Source: UBA60 sp964587885 (GTDB taxonomy: Archaea > Thermoplasmatota > Poseidoniia > Poseidoniales > Poseidoniaceae). Taken from it: a stretch of 64,000 bases of DNA. The position numbers were made by a program, and so were the translations under genes. Location of the stretch: the NCBI GenBank assembly GCA_964587885.1, contig CAZPME010000009.1, positions 1 to 64,000 on the forward strand, read 5' to 3'. Under the pieces are notes generated by a model, which had not been told where the DNA came from, searched no databases, and saw only the letters and a program-made list of their open reading frames with translations. Below, piece after piece: positions 54,001 through 62,038 of the stretch. Numbering within the stretch: position 1 is the first letter of the stretch; the number at the start of each line of letters is the position of its first letter.

Positions 54001-55185
54001 ATGCAAACATTTGAAGGTGAACTAGAGCGTTTGTGGACGCTAGCCGAAATGCCCCCGATTCACCGACTCACATGGGATTGGTGGTGGTGGCTAGTCATGA
54101 TAGAAGACCCATCCGACCCTAATTTGAGCAAACAATTGATGGTATTATGGTCAACCAAAGATACCGAAGTCATCGATGTTGGAGGCGATGAATGGACTGG
54201 TGGCAGACCGAACTTTGACGCTGATGGTGGAATCGCAATTCCTGGAATGGTGGCTGCATGGTGGTTTGATGGTGAGCGAATGTGGGAGCCACTAGTAAAA
54301 ACACCACTGCGAATGTCGGCTATGGCCACTTCTCATCCACTATGGCCAATGCCAGCAGGTGTTACCGGTTCCGGGGCAATTATTCCAATTGATGAGCGCG
54401 ACCTTTCGATGGGACTCAAACCTAAAGGAGATGAATTTTGGTTGAATATTAGCCCTGATAAGGAGCAAGTCGACCTTGGTGCACCTGCTAATTTTTCCTT
54501 GCAAATGCGACCATGGACCAAACCAATGTCTACCGCACGTTGGGCGCACAAGGATTATGGCATGGGGATGGGGTACGATATTCTCCGCCTGCATGGAGCC
54601 CTAGTCAAAGGAACGATTGCAGGTGAACCTGTTCAAGGCACAGCATATTTCCAGAAGGTCTGTGTCCAAGCACCATCGCCACCTTGGTATTGGGGTATGT
54701 TACACGCTAGTGATGGAACCTATATCGATTGGTTTCTGCCACATGTTGCTACAACAATTACCGCCAAGGATGCGCGGCCATGGAAAATGCGCGACCTTCC
54801 TCATCATTCCTTGTCCAATAGTGGATTGATGCATGATGCTAAGAGACAACGCAGCGAAAAATTTGAGAATCTTACCGTCAGGAAAACCCATGGTGAAAGG
54901 GTGGAAGGAGAACACGGAGACTGGCCTGAAGCCCCACTACCGGTGTTTGAAGTGGAAATGTGGAATGGTCGCTGTAAAGTCCAAATCAGAGCAGAAGCTG
55001 TCGCTAGAGCCCATTGGACCTTCGACCAACCCACCCGTGGCCGAATGACTAGTCACCTAACCTACAATGAATATCCATTGAAAGTTACACATCTCAAAAT
55101 TTGTGATGAAAAGGGTGAGCGTACGCTCAGTGATTTTTCTTGGATACGCGGTAATGCTGAGCATAGTTGGGGTCTCTTGCACTGA
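54001..55185 (+). CDS. Soluble protein, weakly CrtC/AttH lipocalin-like
   Basis: A 394-residue protein with no signal peptide and many Trp, rich in beta-type segments. RLTWDWWWWLVM near the N-terminus and YDILRLHGALVKGTI with AYFQKVCVQAP and PWYWGMLHASDGTYIDWF later recall the two-lipocalin architecture of AttH/carotenoid 1,2-hydratase (CrtC), but the match is weak. A role in terpenoid or carotenoid hydration is only a possibility. It starts 11 bases after the permease with an AGGTGA ribosome binding site, so it belongs to the exporter series. Confidence 0.8.
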   Translation: MQTFEGELERLWTLAEMPPIHRLTWDWWWWLVMIEDPSDPNLSKQLMVLWSTKDTEVIDVGGDEWTGGRPNFDADGGIAIPGMVAAWWFDGERMWEPLVKTPLRMSAMATSHPLWPMPAGVTGSGAIIPIDERDLSMGLKPKGDEFWLNISPDKEQVDLGAPANFSLQMRPWTKPMSTARWAHKDYGMGMGYDILRLHGALVKGTIAGEPVQGTAYFQKVCVQAPSPPWYWGMLHASDGTYIDWFLPHVATTITAKDARPWKMRDLPHHSLSNSGLMHDAKRQRSEKFENLTVRKTHGERVEGEHGDWPEAPLPVFEVEMWNGRCKVQIRAEAVARAHWTFDQPTRGRMTSHLTYNEYPLKVTHLKICDEKGERTLSDFSWIRGNAEHSWGLLH

Positions 55186-55243
55186 GTCGTTTGTGTAACA
55201 AGGTCTATGACCGAGAGGGTTTAGTCTCGTATTAGGTGGAACT

Positions 55244-56242
55244 ATGACCGATGAAGAGAAAATCGACGCGCCCGAGGAAACAAAAGATGACAAAATGTCT
55301 GAAAAATTCAGTCTTATCACTGGCGAGGAAATACTCACAGCAACCCGACCGAGTGTTTTTGCATTCTTTTCTATGTACATATTAGCCGTTATTGTCGGCC
55401 TTGTACACTATACCTTCAATTTCATCGCTATCGCTGATGACCCAGATAGCGGGATTTTGGCATTTGCGAAGGATATGATTTCAACCGACATAGGACGTGC
55501 GATTGGATTTCCGGTGCTGATGATGGTAATAGCATGGGCAAATAGATGGATGAATATCAATACCAGTGGACGTTGGTTCACTTCAAGTTTGATAATGATC
55601 GCTTTACTACCTTTCCTGCTGGGACTGAATGCATTAATCGGAGATTGGTTCTTTGATGATGGAGACTACCCACTCAGTTTCATTCCCGATACTTACCCGT
55701 ATGAGGTAATGGGGATTGTTTGGGCAATCGTCCTCATAATGTTCACCACCCATTTCACTCGTTCATTCAACTACGCAGTTACAACTGATGGAATTATATT
55801 CAGGCGCCAATTCTTGATGACTCGATCACAGCGCCGTATGTTGTACGATAATATCACTGAGGTTAATCTCACCCAAGGTCCAATTGGCACTATCTTCCGA
55901 TTCGGAAGCGTCATGCCGATGTCAGCCTCAGGGTTGGGGCTAGGTGATGAATCGGTCGGAATGTCTGCCGCTGCGGGAATGGCTCCTGCCACTGACTCCA
56001 ATGATGATGCTGCCACTGTCGCCACCAAAGGATTCTTTCGCCTGTTATTCGGTATCCTTACCGCGCAACGAACCGTTCGTTCTCTGCGCCCAGACCCCGC
56101 ATACTGTTTCTTCAATATCCCACGACCTGAAGAGGTCAAGAACCTCATTAATGAGAATCATAAAGAGAAGAGTCAATCGAGTCAACTGGGCGAATTGAAA
56201 GATTTACTGTCTCAAAGCCTTGACCAAAAGCAGGATGATTGA
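55244..56242 (+). CDS. Membrane protein with bacterial-type PH domain
   Basis: A 332-residue protein with an acidic N-terminus (1-30), four hydrophobic segments (about 45-190), and a C-terminal PH-like domain of the bPH_2 (YdbS/YdbT) type with the pattern YAVTTDGIIFRRQFL...YDNITEVNLTQG. An Ala/Asp-rich insertion splits the domain before the NIPRPEEVKNLI end. Such proteins are thought to be envelope-associated; the role is unknown. A GGTGG ribosome binding site precedes the ATG. It lies just beyond the exporter cluster. Confidence 0.85.
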   Translation: MTDEEKIDAPEETKDDKMSEKFSLITGEEILTATRPSVFAFFSMYILAVIVGLVHYTFNFIAIADDPDSGILAFAKDMISTDIGRAIGFPVLMMVIAWANRWMNINTSGRWFTSSLIMIALLPFLLGLNALIGDWFFDDGDYPLSFIPDTYPYEVMGIVWAIVLIMFTTHFTRSFNYAVTTDGIIFRRQFLMTRSQRRMLYDNITEVNLTQGPIGTIFRFGSVMPMSASGLGLGDESVGMSAAAGMAPATDSNDDAATVATKGFFRLLFGILTAQRTVRSLRPDPAYCFFNIPRPEEVKNLINENHKEKSQSSQLGELKDLLSQSLDQKQDD

Positions 56243-56299
56243 ATAGCACCATCCTCATAAATGAGAATCGACGCCACGCCGATAATAAGAGGCTTTGAT

Positions 56300-56815
56300 A
56301 TGAGCGACGAATTGATTCAAGAAGCGGGTATTGCACTTTCAAATGGCGATTTTTTAGCTGCCATGGGATTATTTGACGAATTAAGAAATGCTAGCCCTGA
56401 TAGCGCTGTCGGACATTATGGCTGGGCTGAATCTGCTTTTATGCGTATTTCAATTGATATGGAGGAAGAACCACCTGCAGCATTAATTATGCGAGCCTAC
56501 AAGAAGGCGATGGAATTGGATGAAGAAAATCTTGAATATGTCAGTAGTTTTGCTAATTTTTGCCTCGACTGTGGCCGCATTCCAATGGCAATAAAGGAGT
56601 ATCAACGTTTGGAGAAAATGGCTGAATTGAACGAAATTCCAGTAGAAGATACTCTTTTTGAAGCCAGTCGCCTAATAGTCGAAGCGATAGAGAGAATCGA
56701 CCCAGAGCGTAAGAATCCAATGGCCCAGCCATGGATAAAGCAAGCACTCATTTGGGCGGTTGGCGGTCTCGGGTTTAATGCTCAAGACGCTGTCGAAACC
56801 CTGTCTTCGGAATAG
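56300..56815 (+). CDS. TPR-like helical repeat protein
   Basis: A protein of about 171 residues with tetratricopeptide-like helical pairs: an ALSNGDFLAAMGLFDELRNASP unit at the start, and a second and third less regular unit (MRAYKKAMELDEENLEYVSSFANF). It is cytoplasmic and probably mediates protein contacts. ATG at 56300 with AGAGG upstream is preferred to ATG at 56261. It ends nine bases before truA. Confidence 0.8.
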   Translation: MSDELIQEAGIALSNGDFLAAMGLFDELRNASPDSAVGHYGWAESAFMRISIDMEEEPPAALIMRAYKKAMELDEENLEYVSSFANFCLDCGRIPMAIKEYQRLEKMAELNEIPVEDTLFEASRLIVEAIERIDPERKNPMAQPWIKQALIWAVGGLGFNAQDAVETLSSE

Positions 56816-56824
56816 GTGTGAACA

Positions 56825-57721
56825 ATGTCGCCAGTTCGTCTGGCTATTGCATATGGCTATCTCGGCGATGAATTTCACGGCAGTCAATACCAACCTGCTC
56901 AGGTTACCGCTCAAGGAGTTCTTGAGGAAGTTATTGCTGAACTTACGTGGGGGGAACCACCGCAAGAGGGACGGCATTCTCTACGCAATGCTAGTCGATG
57001 TGATGCTGGAGTGCATGTACGGATGAATGTTGCAGCATTGGAAATACCAACTAGCCTTTGGGAGAAAATAACTCCTACTAGAATGGTTGATGCAATGAAC
57101 GACCATCTGCCCAATTCTATTTGGGTTTGGGGGATTGAGGAAGCCAGTGCTGAATGGAATCCAAGGCATCCAATACGACGCACCTACCGATTTCGTCTCG
57201 AGGGATGTGAATACTGGAATGGTGTCGAAGTTGAGCAACTTGAAGATTGGCTGTCAATCTTCTCCGGCACCAATGATTACGCCAGTTTCTCCCGCCCAGA
57301 GGGAGTTGCAACAACGATAAGGACGATTGAGAGAATTAGCCCATGGATGGAAGGAGAACACCTGCTAGGGTTCGAAGTGAGTGGTCCTTCATTCGTATGG
57401 AATCAAGTTCGTAGAATCGCTTCTGCAATTGAATTTCTCGCCCGTGGTAAGACCACCCGTGAGGAAGTAGTTTCTGCATTGAAGAATCCCGATGATTTTG
57501 TTGATTTGGGTCTGTCTGAAGCAGATTGGCTAATATTGTGGCAACTAGATTATGACGAGTTTTCCTTCTCCTTCCCAGAGCAAGGTAGTGACGTGTTGAG
57601 TCGAAGAGACTTCACTGCATCATTTAGGGAGCAACAGCACTGGTGTGCTCTTGCAAAAAGTGAAATGCGGGCCTACATTCATCGCCAAGGACTAGTTCTA
57701 AGGCGGGCAAATAACTCATGA
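56825..57721 (+). CDS. truA: tRNA pseudouridine synthase TruA
   Basis: A 298-residue TruA-family enzyme. The catalytic Asp is D60 in NASRCDAGVHV (commonly RTDAGVH; here Cys replaces Thr), followed by RHPIRRTYRFRL and the C-terminal SFVWNQVRRIA. It makes pseudouridine in the tRNA anticodon arm (positions 38-40 in the classic enzymes). A GGTG ribosome binding site precedes the ATG. It overlaps the converging ribK gene by six bases. Confidence 0.93.
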   Translation: MSPVRLAIAYGYLGDEFHGSQYQPAQVTAQGVLEEVIAELTWGEPPQEGRHSLRNASRCDAGVHVRMNVAALEIPTSLWEKITPTRMVDAMNDHLPNSIWVWGIEEASAEWNPRHPIRRTYRFRLEGCEYWNGVEVEQLEDWLSIFSGTNDYASFSRPEGVATTIRTIERISPWMEGEHLLGFEVSGPSFVWNQVRRIASAIEFLARGKTTREEVVSALKNPDDFVDLGLSEADWLILWQLDYDEFSFSFPEQGSDVLSRRDFTASFREQQHWCALAKSEMRAYIHRQGLVLRRANNS

Positions 57722-58186
57722 AAGAACTTCAAGACTCGCAGAATCTCCATCTTCAATGCCCAATCCTTCACGGAGAAACTTTCCGCTGATAACTTCTACA
57801 ACATTAGAATGCCGTGTCAAATCTGGAATCAATACTGCACAATCAATTGTCCTTGAGTGGATTGAAATTAACGCTTTGAACGCGGTAGCGCCGCCAAATG
57901 ATACACCATCTCGATTGAATCCATCGATTCTCCAGGCTTCATAATTCGTCAAATCAATACTTGCAGATTGTGACTTTATCTCTAGTGACAAGTCCGGAGT
58001 GTCGACTCCAACCTTTGTTCGCAGCGCGACATAGCGAGCCAAATCATCACCAGAAACGGTGACATTCAGCGTTCCAGGCCATGCGGTACTTCCTAGTACA
58101 CGACGAAACTGATCTTGATAGTGTGCTTGAGCCATGAATACGTGAGCACGCCCTAAACCGCTACTCACCTCGCCACTAATTTCCAT
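57716..58186 (-). CDS. ribK: CTP-dependent riboflavin kinase
   Basis: A 156-residue archaeal riboflavin kinase (DUF120/COG1339 family) that makes FMN from riboflavin using CTP. The patterns GEVSSGLGRAHVFM, PGTLNVTVSG and the C-terminal IRE-like KFLREGLGIEDGDSASLEV are characteristic. It lacks the N-terminal HTH found in some members. The ATG at 58186 follows an in-frame TTG. It converges on truA with a 6-base overlap. Confidence 0.93.
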   Translation of the reverse strand: MEISGEVSSGLGRAHVFMAQAHYQDQFRRVLGSTAWPGTLNVTVSGDDLARYVALRTKVGVDTPDLSLEIKSQSASIDLTNYEAWRIDGFNRDGVSFGGATAFKALISIHSRTIDCAVLIPDLTRHSNVVEVISGKFLREGLGIEDGDSASLEVLS

Positions 58187-58248
58187 CAATTACAACTCCC
58201 AATGTCGCGTGGATTTACCGAGTATTCATCATCGTTGGGGCGGCGGAT

Positions 58249-59208
58249 TCACAGGTCAAAGACCATACCCTCATACCCAATTTCCCAGCCAAGCGAAGTA
58301 ACCTTTTCAGTCTGCCAATTATCATTGCTGTGTAGAGGGTTGGTATGGTTGAGATGAATGAAAATCACCCTAGCATCTTCACTTTGGCGTTGTCCTAATA
58401 ATTCTAGAGTTTGAATAACTGGGGGATGGGGGACATCCTCTTGCCTTCGAGTAGACAATTCATCAGAAGAGAAAAAGGTCCCATCAAGTAATGCGATATC
58501 GACCGCCAACTCGTTTAACCAACTCCTCAAGTCGGGGTGGCCTACACTATCCAGAGTCTCTTCCCACGTATCGTGGTCTGGTAAAAAGAGTAAACGCCTT
58601 TGACCACCACAAATCAAAAAGGCGTGCATGTCAGATAATTCGTTACGATGTGGAATTGGAATTGGAATGATTGAAAACCCACATGTCTCTAAAGGTTGTA
58701 CTGGTTTTCCAGCAACGAATGGACGCGGCGCTAACACCCCTTCATTGAGCATCTGTTGCCATATGGCGTTTTTACCAAGTAGACGGGCGAAAGATGTGCT
58801 GCAATGAAGCGGTAAACCACGGGCGGCAATAGCCTCTTTACCAAATAACCCGAGCCCATCGACATGACCAAAATGAGCATGAGTGAGCCAAATACTGGCG
58901 AGTGATTCAGAAGTTGGGTCAGTAGATTTCCATAAACTAAATTGCCAAGCCAAATCGCGACTCGCTTCTATCAAATGTGGTGAATAATCAGAGCCGACAA
59001 TTCCCAATGACACTGGATGGCGAACTAATTCCGGATTATTGTAGGCATCACTGCAACATTCAGAGAAACACCCCGCTTGGGGCCGGCCACCATCTTGAGC
59101 GATACCAAGCAAAGTTGCACGGACCGGCCGAGATTGAGACGACACGATGATGGGTTGAGCCGATTGCTCATAGAGATGACGACGAGAGAAAGATACGGAA
59201 ACTGCCAA
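58249..59208 (-). CDS. Metallo-beta-lactamase-fold hydrolase, PqqB-like
   Basis: A 319-residue MBL-fold protein. The start resembles PqqB: LLGIAQDGGRPQAGC followed by a CC pair, then the metal motif HAHFGHVDG (H110, H112, H115) and a later IPIPHRNE segment. PqqB-like proteins are found beyond true pyrroloquinoline quinone makers, and no pqqA, C, D or E gene is visible, so PQQ synthesis is not inferred. The apparent start is TTG at 59208; GTG at 59145 is an alternative. It diverges from the Kbl-type gene. Confidence 0.85.
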   Translation of the reverse strand: MAVSVSFSRRHLYEQSAQPIIVSSQSRPVRATLLGIAQDGGRPQAGCFSECCSDAYNNPELVRHPVSLGIVGSDYSPHLIEASRDLAWQFSLWKSTDPTSESLASIWLTHAHFGHVDGLGLFGKEAIAARGLPLHCSTSFARLLGKNAIWQQMLNEGVLAPRPFVAGKPVQPLETCGFSIIPIPIPHRNELSDMHAFLICGGQRRLLFLPDHDTWEETLDSVGHPDLRSWLNELAVDIALLDGTFFSSDELSTRRQEDVPHPPVIQTLELLGQRQSEDARVIFIHLNHTNPLHSNDNWQTEKVTSLGWEIGYEGMVFDL

Positions 59209-59244
59209 AGGGCGACAGTCTTACGCTAACCCGTAGGTGATGTG

Positions 59245-60426
59245 ATGCCGGGTGACCTCTCTTGGATGAACGATAGATATGAGCAACTCAAAGCCCAGAA
59301 CTTGCAATGGTCTCCACCAACCTTAGAATCTCCTTCCATACCGAGATGTACCTTCGATGGTAACCCGATGATAATGCTATCAGCCAATAATTATCTCAAC
59401 TTAACGACTCATCCCAAGGTGGTTGATGCGATGATTGAAGCGACCAAAAAATATGGCGCTGGTTCAGGATCAGTGCGAGCAATTGCGGGAACAATGGACA
59501 TTCACATTGAAGCCGAAGCCAAAGTCGCCGAATTCAAGGGTGTAGAGTCCAGTTTAATTCATTCAGCCGGATACACTGCCAACGTCGGTGTGATTCCTAC
59601 TTTGGTTAGAGGGAGTGAAGATGTCATCATCTCCGACGAATTAAACCATGGCTCAATCATTGATGGAGTGCGCTTAACCAAAGCGAGCAGAGCAGTATAT
59701 TCTCACAACGATATGGGTGCTCTAGAAGCGGTTCTCGCTGATAATTCTGACAAAGAACGAAAACTCATCATAACTGATGGCGTATTTTCGATGGATGGAG
59801 ATATCGCCCCCCTCGATGAAATAACCGCATTAGCACATGAGCATGATGCGATGGTCTTCGTCGATGATTGCCATGGTGAGGGAGTTCTCGGCAGTAGCGG
59901 AGCAGGAATTGTTGATCATTTCAACCTCCAAGGTCAAGTTGATTTTGAAATCGGTTCGTTTTCCAAGGCTTTGGGTGTGCAAGGAGGAATCGTTGCAGGA
60001 AGTGCGCAAATGCGCACCTATATCCTAAATCATTCACGTTCTTGGTTACTCTCTGGCAGTCAACCACCTGGTGTGGCGGCCGCACAAAAGGCCGCCGTGG
60101 AAGTACTGATGGACGAGCCCGAGCACCATGCACGGTTATGGGAAAATACCGAATATTTTCGCTCCGAAATGCTGAGCCTTGGCTTTGATTTGGGAGTCTC
60201 TACAACACCGATTATTCCAGTCATGTGCGGTGAGTCAGCCACGGCAAAGTCGCTCTCTGAAGAAATGGGTAAATTGGGAGTAATGGTTGGAGCGATTGTG
60301 TTTCCGATGGTGGCGCGCAATAAGGCACGGGTGAGAAACCAATTGTCTGCTGGACTTTCCTCAGATGATTTGGATGAAGTCCTAAGAGCATATGAGAGCG
60401 CAGGTAAACGTGTAGGTCTACTCTAA
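59245..60426 (+). CDS. kbl: Alpha-oxoamine synthase: Kbl-type glycine C-acetyltransferase or AONS
   Basis: A PLP-dependent acyltransferase of about 393 residues. Typical segments are ANNYLNLTTHPKV, YGAGSGSVRAIAGTMDIH, DDCHGEGVLG and the PLP lysine in GSFSKALGVQGG. The family includes 2-amino-3-ketobutyrate CoA ligase (Kbl, threonine to glycine) and 8-amino-7-oxononanoate synthase (BioF). I favour Kbl because of the length and the GAGSGSVR-IAGT pattern and because the window is rich in glycine metabolism, but no threonine dehydrogenase is adjacent and BioF is not excluded. The ATG at 59245 has an AGGTGA site upstream; ATG at 59266 is another possibility. Confidence 0.88.
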   Translation: MPGDLSWMNDRYEQLKAQNLQWSPPTLESPSIPRCTFDGNPMIMLSANNYLNLTTHPKVVDAMIEATKKYGAGSGSVRAIAGTMDIHIEAEAKVAEFKGVESSLIHSAGYTANVGVIPTLVRGSEDVIISDELNHGSIIDGVRLTKASRAVYSHNDMGALEAVLADNSDKERKLIITDGVFSMDGDIAPLDEITALAHEHDAMVFVDDCHGEGVLGSSGAGIVDHFNLQGQVDFEIGSFSKALGVQGGIVAGSAQMRTYILNHSRSWLLSGSQPPGVAAAQKAAVEVLMDEPEHHARLWENTEYFRSEMLSLGFDLGVSTTPIIPVMCGESATAKSLSEEMGKLGVMVGAIVFPMVARNKARVRNQLSAGLSSDDLDEVLRAYESAGKRVGLL

Positions 60427-61065
60427 TTATTCTTCTTCGCTTCCTGTGGTAATTGGTTCGCTTTCAATCGAGTCAACCACATCAATTATTTCCGTATCGC
60501 CTTTTGCTAAATCATTGTCCGGTGACTCATCCAAATTAAGATCTGCAAAGGGGTTCTCACCTGATTCTAGCATAGACATCATTCGCCAGCGCGGAGCCCA
60601 AGTTAAGTGCACATAGAGTGGGCCGGGCAGTAACATTAGCAACCATGGACCGGTTGACGAAATGTTGAGTAAATTCGTAAGCTCTAGTGTCATCCAAAAA
60701 ATACCAACGAATGGAGTAACAAATAATACTCGTCGAGGGACATCTATTGGGGGTCTCCTAAACATTGCATTCATGACTCTAGACGCCATCCCTAAAAACG
60801 AGGTTGCAAATACCAGTAATAGTAGTGTAAATAGCCAAGTGATACCCCAATTATTTGCCTCCCAATCGGTCTTATAACCAACTGGGGCAGCCAGTGCAAT
60901 TGCCAGTAGTATGCCGTAAAAACCACCTACATATGCCGGATGATTTGCCCATAATGGCAACTTAGAAAAGCGCTGAGAAAGATTGCCTCCTTGCAACCTA
61001 TCTCGTTGCGATGAGGACAAGTCAGCCAAGCGCTCGCGCCATAATCCCTCTGTTGACACAGTCAC
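60427..61065 (-). CDS. Unknown membrane protein, three to four helices
   Basis: A 212-residue protein with hydrophobic segments at about 45-64, 74-95, 112-134 and 140-152, and a C-terminal cytoplasmic acidic tail of about 50 residues (Glu/Asp-rich, ending EEE). The start is GTG at 61065. I see no known motif. It converges with the kbl-type gene, ending at the next base. The downstream partner is unknown; the neighbouring 61117-61890 gene is similarly an acidic-tailed membrane protein on the same strand, so the two may act together. Confidence 0.75.
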   Translation of the reverse strand: MTVSTEGLWRERLADLSSSQRDRLQGGNLSQRFSKLPLWANHPAYVGGFYGILLAIALAAPVGYKTDWEANNWGITWLFTLLLLVFATSFLGMASRVMNAMFRRPPIDVPRRVLFVTPFVGIFWMTLELTNLLNISSTGPWLLMLLPGPLYVHLTWAPRWRMMSMLESGENPFADLNLDESPDNDLAKGDTEIIDVVDSIESEPITTGSEEE

Positions 61066-61116
61066 AAGGGGGTGCTCGGAGGGTATTATTGCTTGGGGAG
61101 TATATTGACTCTCACT

Positions 61117-61890
61117 CTACTCTTCATCATCTCCCTCTGTTGATGGAGTATTAGCAATAATTGTTGCTTTATCACGAATTGCCGAGCGCATACCTACACT
61201 TAGAACATCATCATTACCAAGAAGCCCAGGTGTGGTATTCTCCCATTCACGCTCAAGCAAACCGCTTTCCTGTTCTTCTCTTGCCCTAGCATCAGCGAAG
61301 GTATCGTCTTGTGCCCCGCCATTGAAAATTTGTGCTTGCATTAAAGCATGATTAGTTAGTTGCTCAAACCACTTCATTTTCCTCTTTTTAACATTTGTTA
61401 ATTCTCCTAAACGTGTACCCTCTCGATCGTTTGCTACAATTTCCCATTTGTTTACCACAGGATTGCGCGCAACCCGAATCGTTGAATCTCCCAATTCAAA
61501 CCAATTTTTTTCAGGAGTCCACAGCATAACTTTGGCTATTTCGCCGTCTTCCTTTGCATCATAAGCCTCGCTATCGCGACTCTCTTCACCACCTTCTTGG
61601 GTAATTGTTTCACCTATATCGTTAGCATATGCCCAAGGATGAATCGAATTAAGCGCCAATGGATAGTTGATTAACGTCCTCATTGACAACATGATGGTTG
61701 AGGCATACAACAAGGAATAAATCGCCATTGTCATAATAATTAGCGACTGATTTATCATTATGGCAATTATTGCCAACATACATCCAGCAATAAGAAAAGG
61801 TAATGCTTTGCTAAAGGTGGAATCCGTAAAATTACGGCCGTGAGTGCTATCGGCAAAGGTTACGAAATTAGCGGGAAGTCTCGTATCCAT
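61117..61890 (-). CDS. Unknown membrane protein with large cytoplasmic domain
   Basis: A 257-residue protein with two close hydrophobic segments (about 28-46 and 49-68) followed by a hydrophilic cytoplasmic-type region rich in Glu, Asp and Arg, with ENWFELGDSTIRVARN and a low-complexity end (DDEE). No recognised family. It diverges from the DUF835 protein gene, and a perfect palindrome lies between them. Confidence 0.75.
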   Translation of the reverse strand: MDTRLPANFVTFADSTHGRNFTDSTFSKALPFLIAGCMLAIIAIMINQSLIIMTMAIYSLLYASTIMLSMRTLINYPLALNSIHPWAYANDIGETITQEGGEESRDSEAYDAKEDGEIAKVMLWTPEKNWFELGDSTIRVARNPVVNKWEIVANDREGTRLGELTNVKKRKMKWFEQLTNHALMQAQIFNGGAQDDTFADARAREEQESGLLEREWENTTPGLLGNDDVLSVGMRSAIRDKATIIANTPSTEGDDEE

Positions 61891-61944
61891 GATAGTGGCA
61901 ATTCGACCATGTCTTTGAAACCTCGCAACATGGCCGGCGCAATT

Positions 61945-61963
61945 CCTATTTCATAGAAATAGG
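61945..61963. promoter_or_regulatory. Perfect 8-bp inverted repeat between divergent genes
   Basis: CCTATTTC-ATA-GAAATAGG has eight-base arms with a three-base centre and lies 55 bases from one start and 76 from the other, in the divergent gap 61891-62038. A dimeric-repressor operator serving both genes is the simplest reading; a hairpin in either leader is possible. Confidence 0.45.
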
Positions 61964-62038
61964 CGGATAATCACCCCTCACAGGCATCACTTTCAAATGC
62001 GGAAGAGTTCAAACTCGGATAACTGGGATGGAATATTA

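Noticed and set aside
61990..62030. T-arm-like GAGTTCAAACTC, possible tRNA
   Set aside because: No acceptor stem or anticodon arm can be built at the right spacing.
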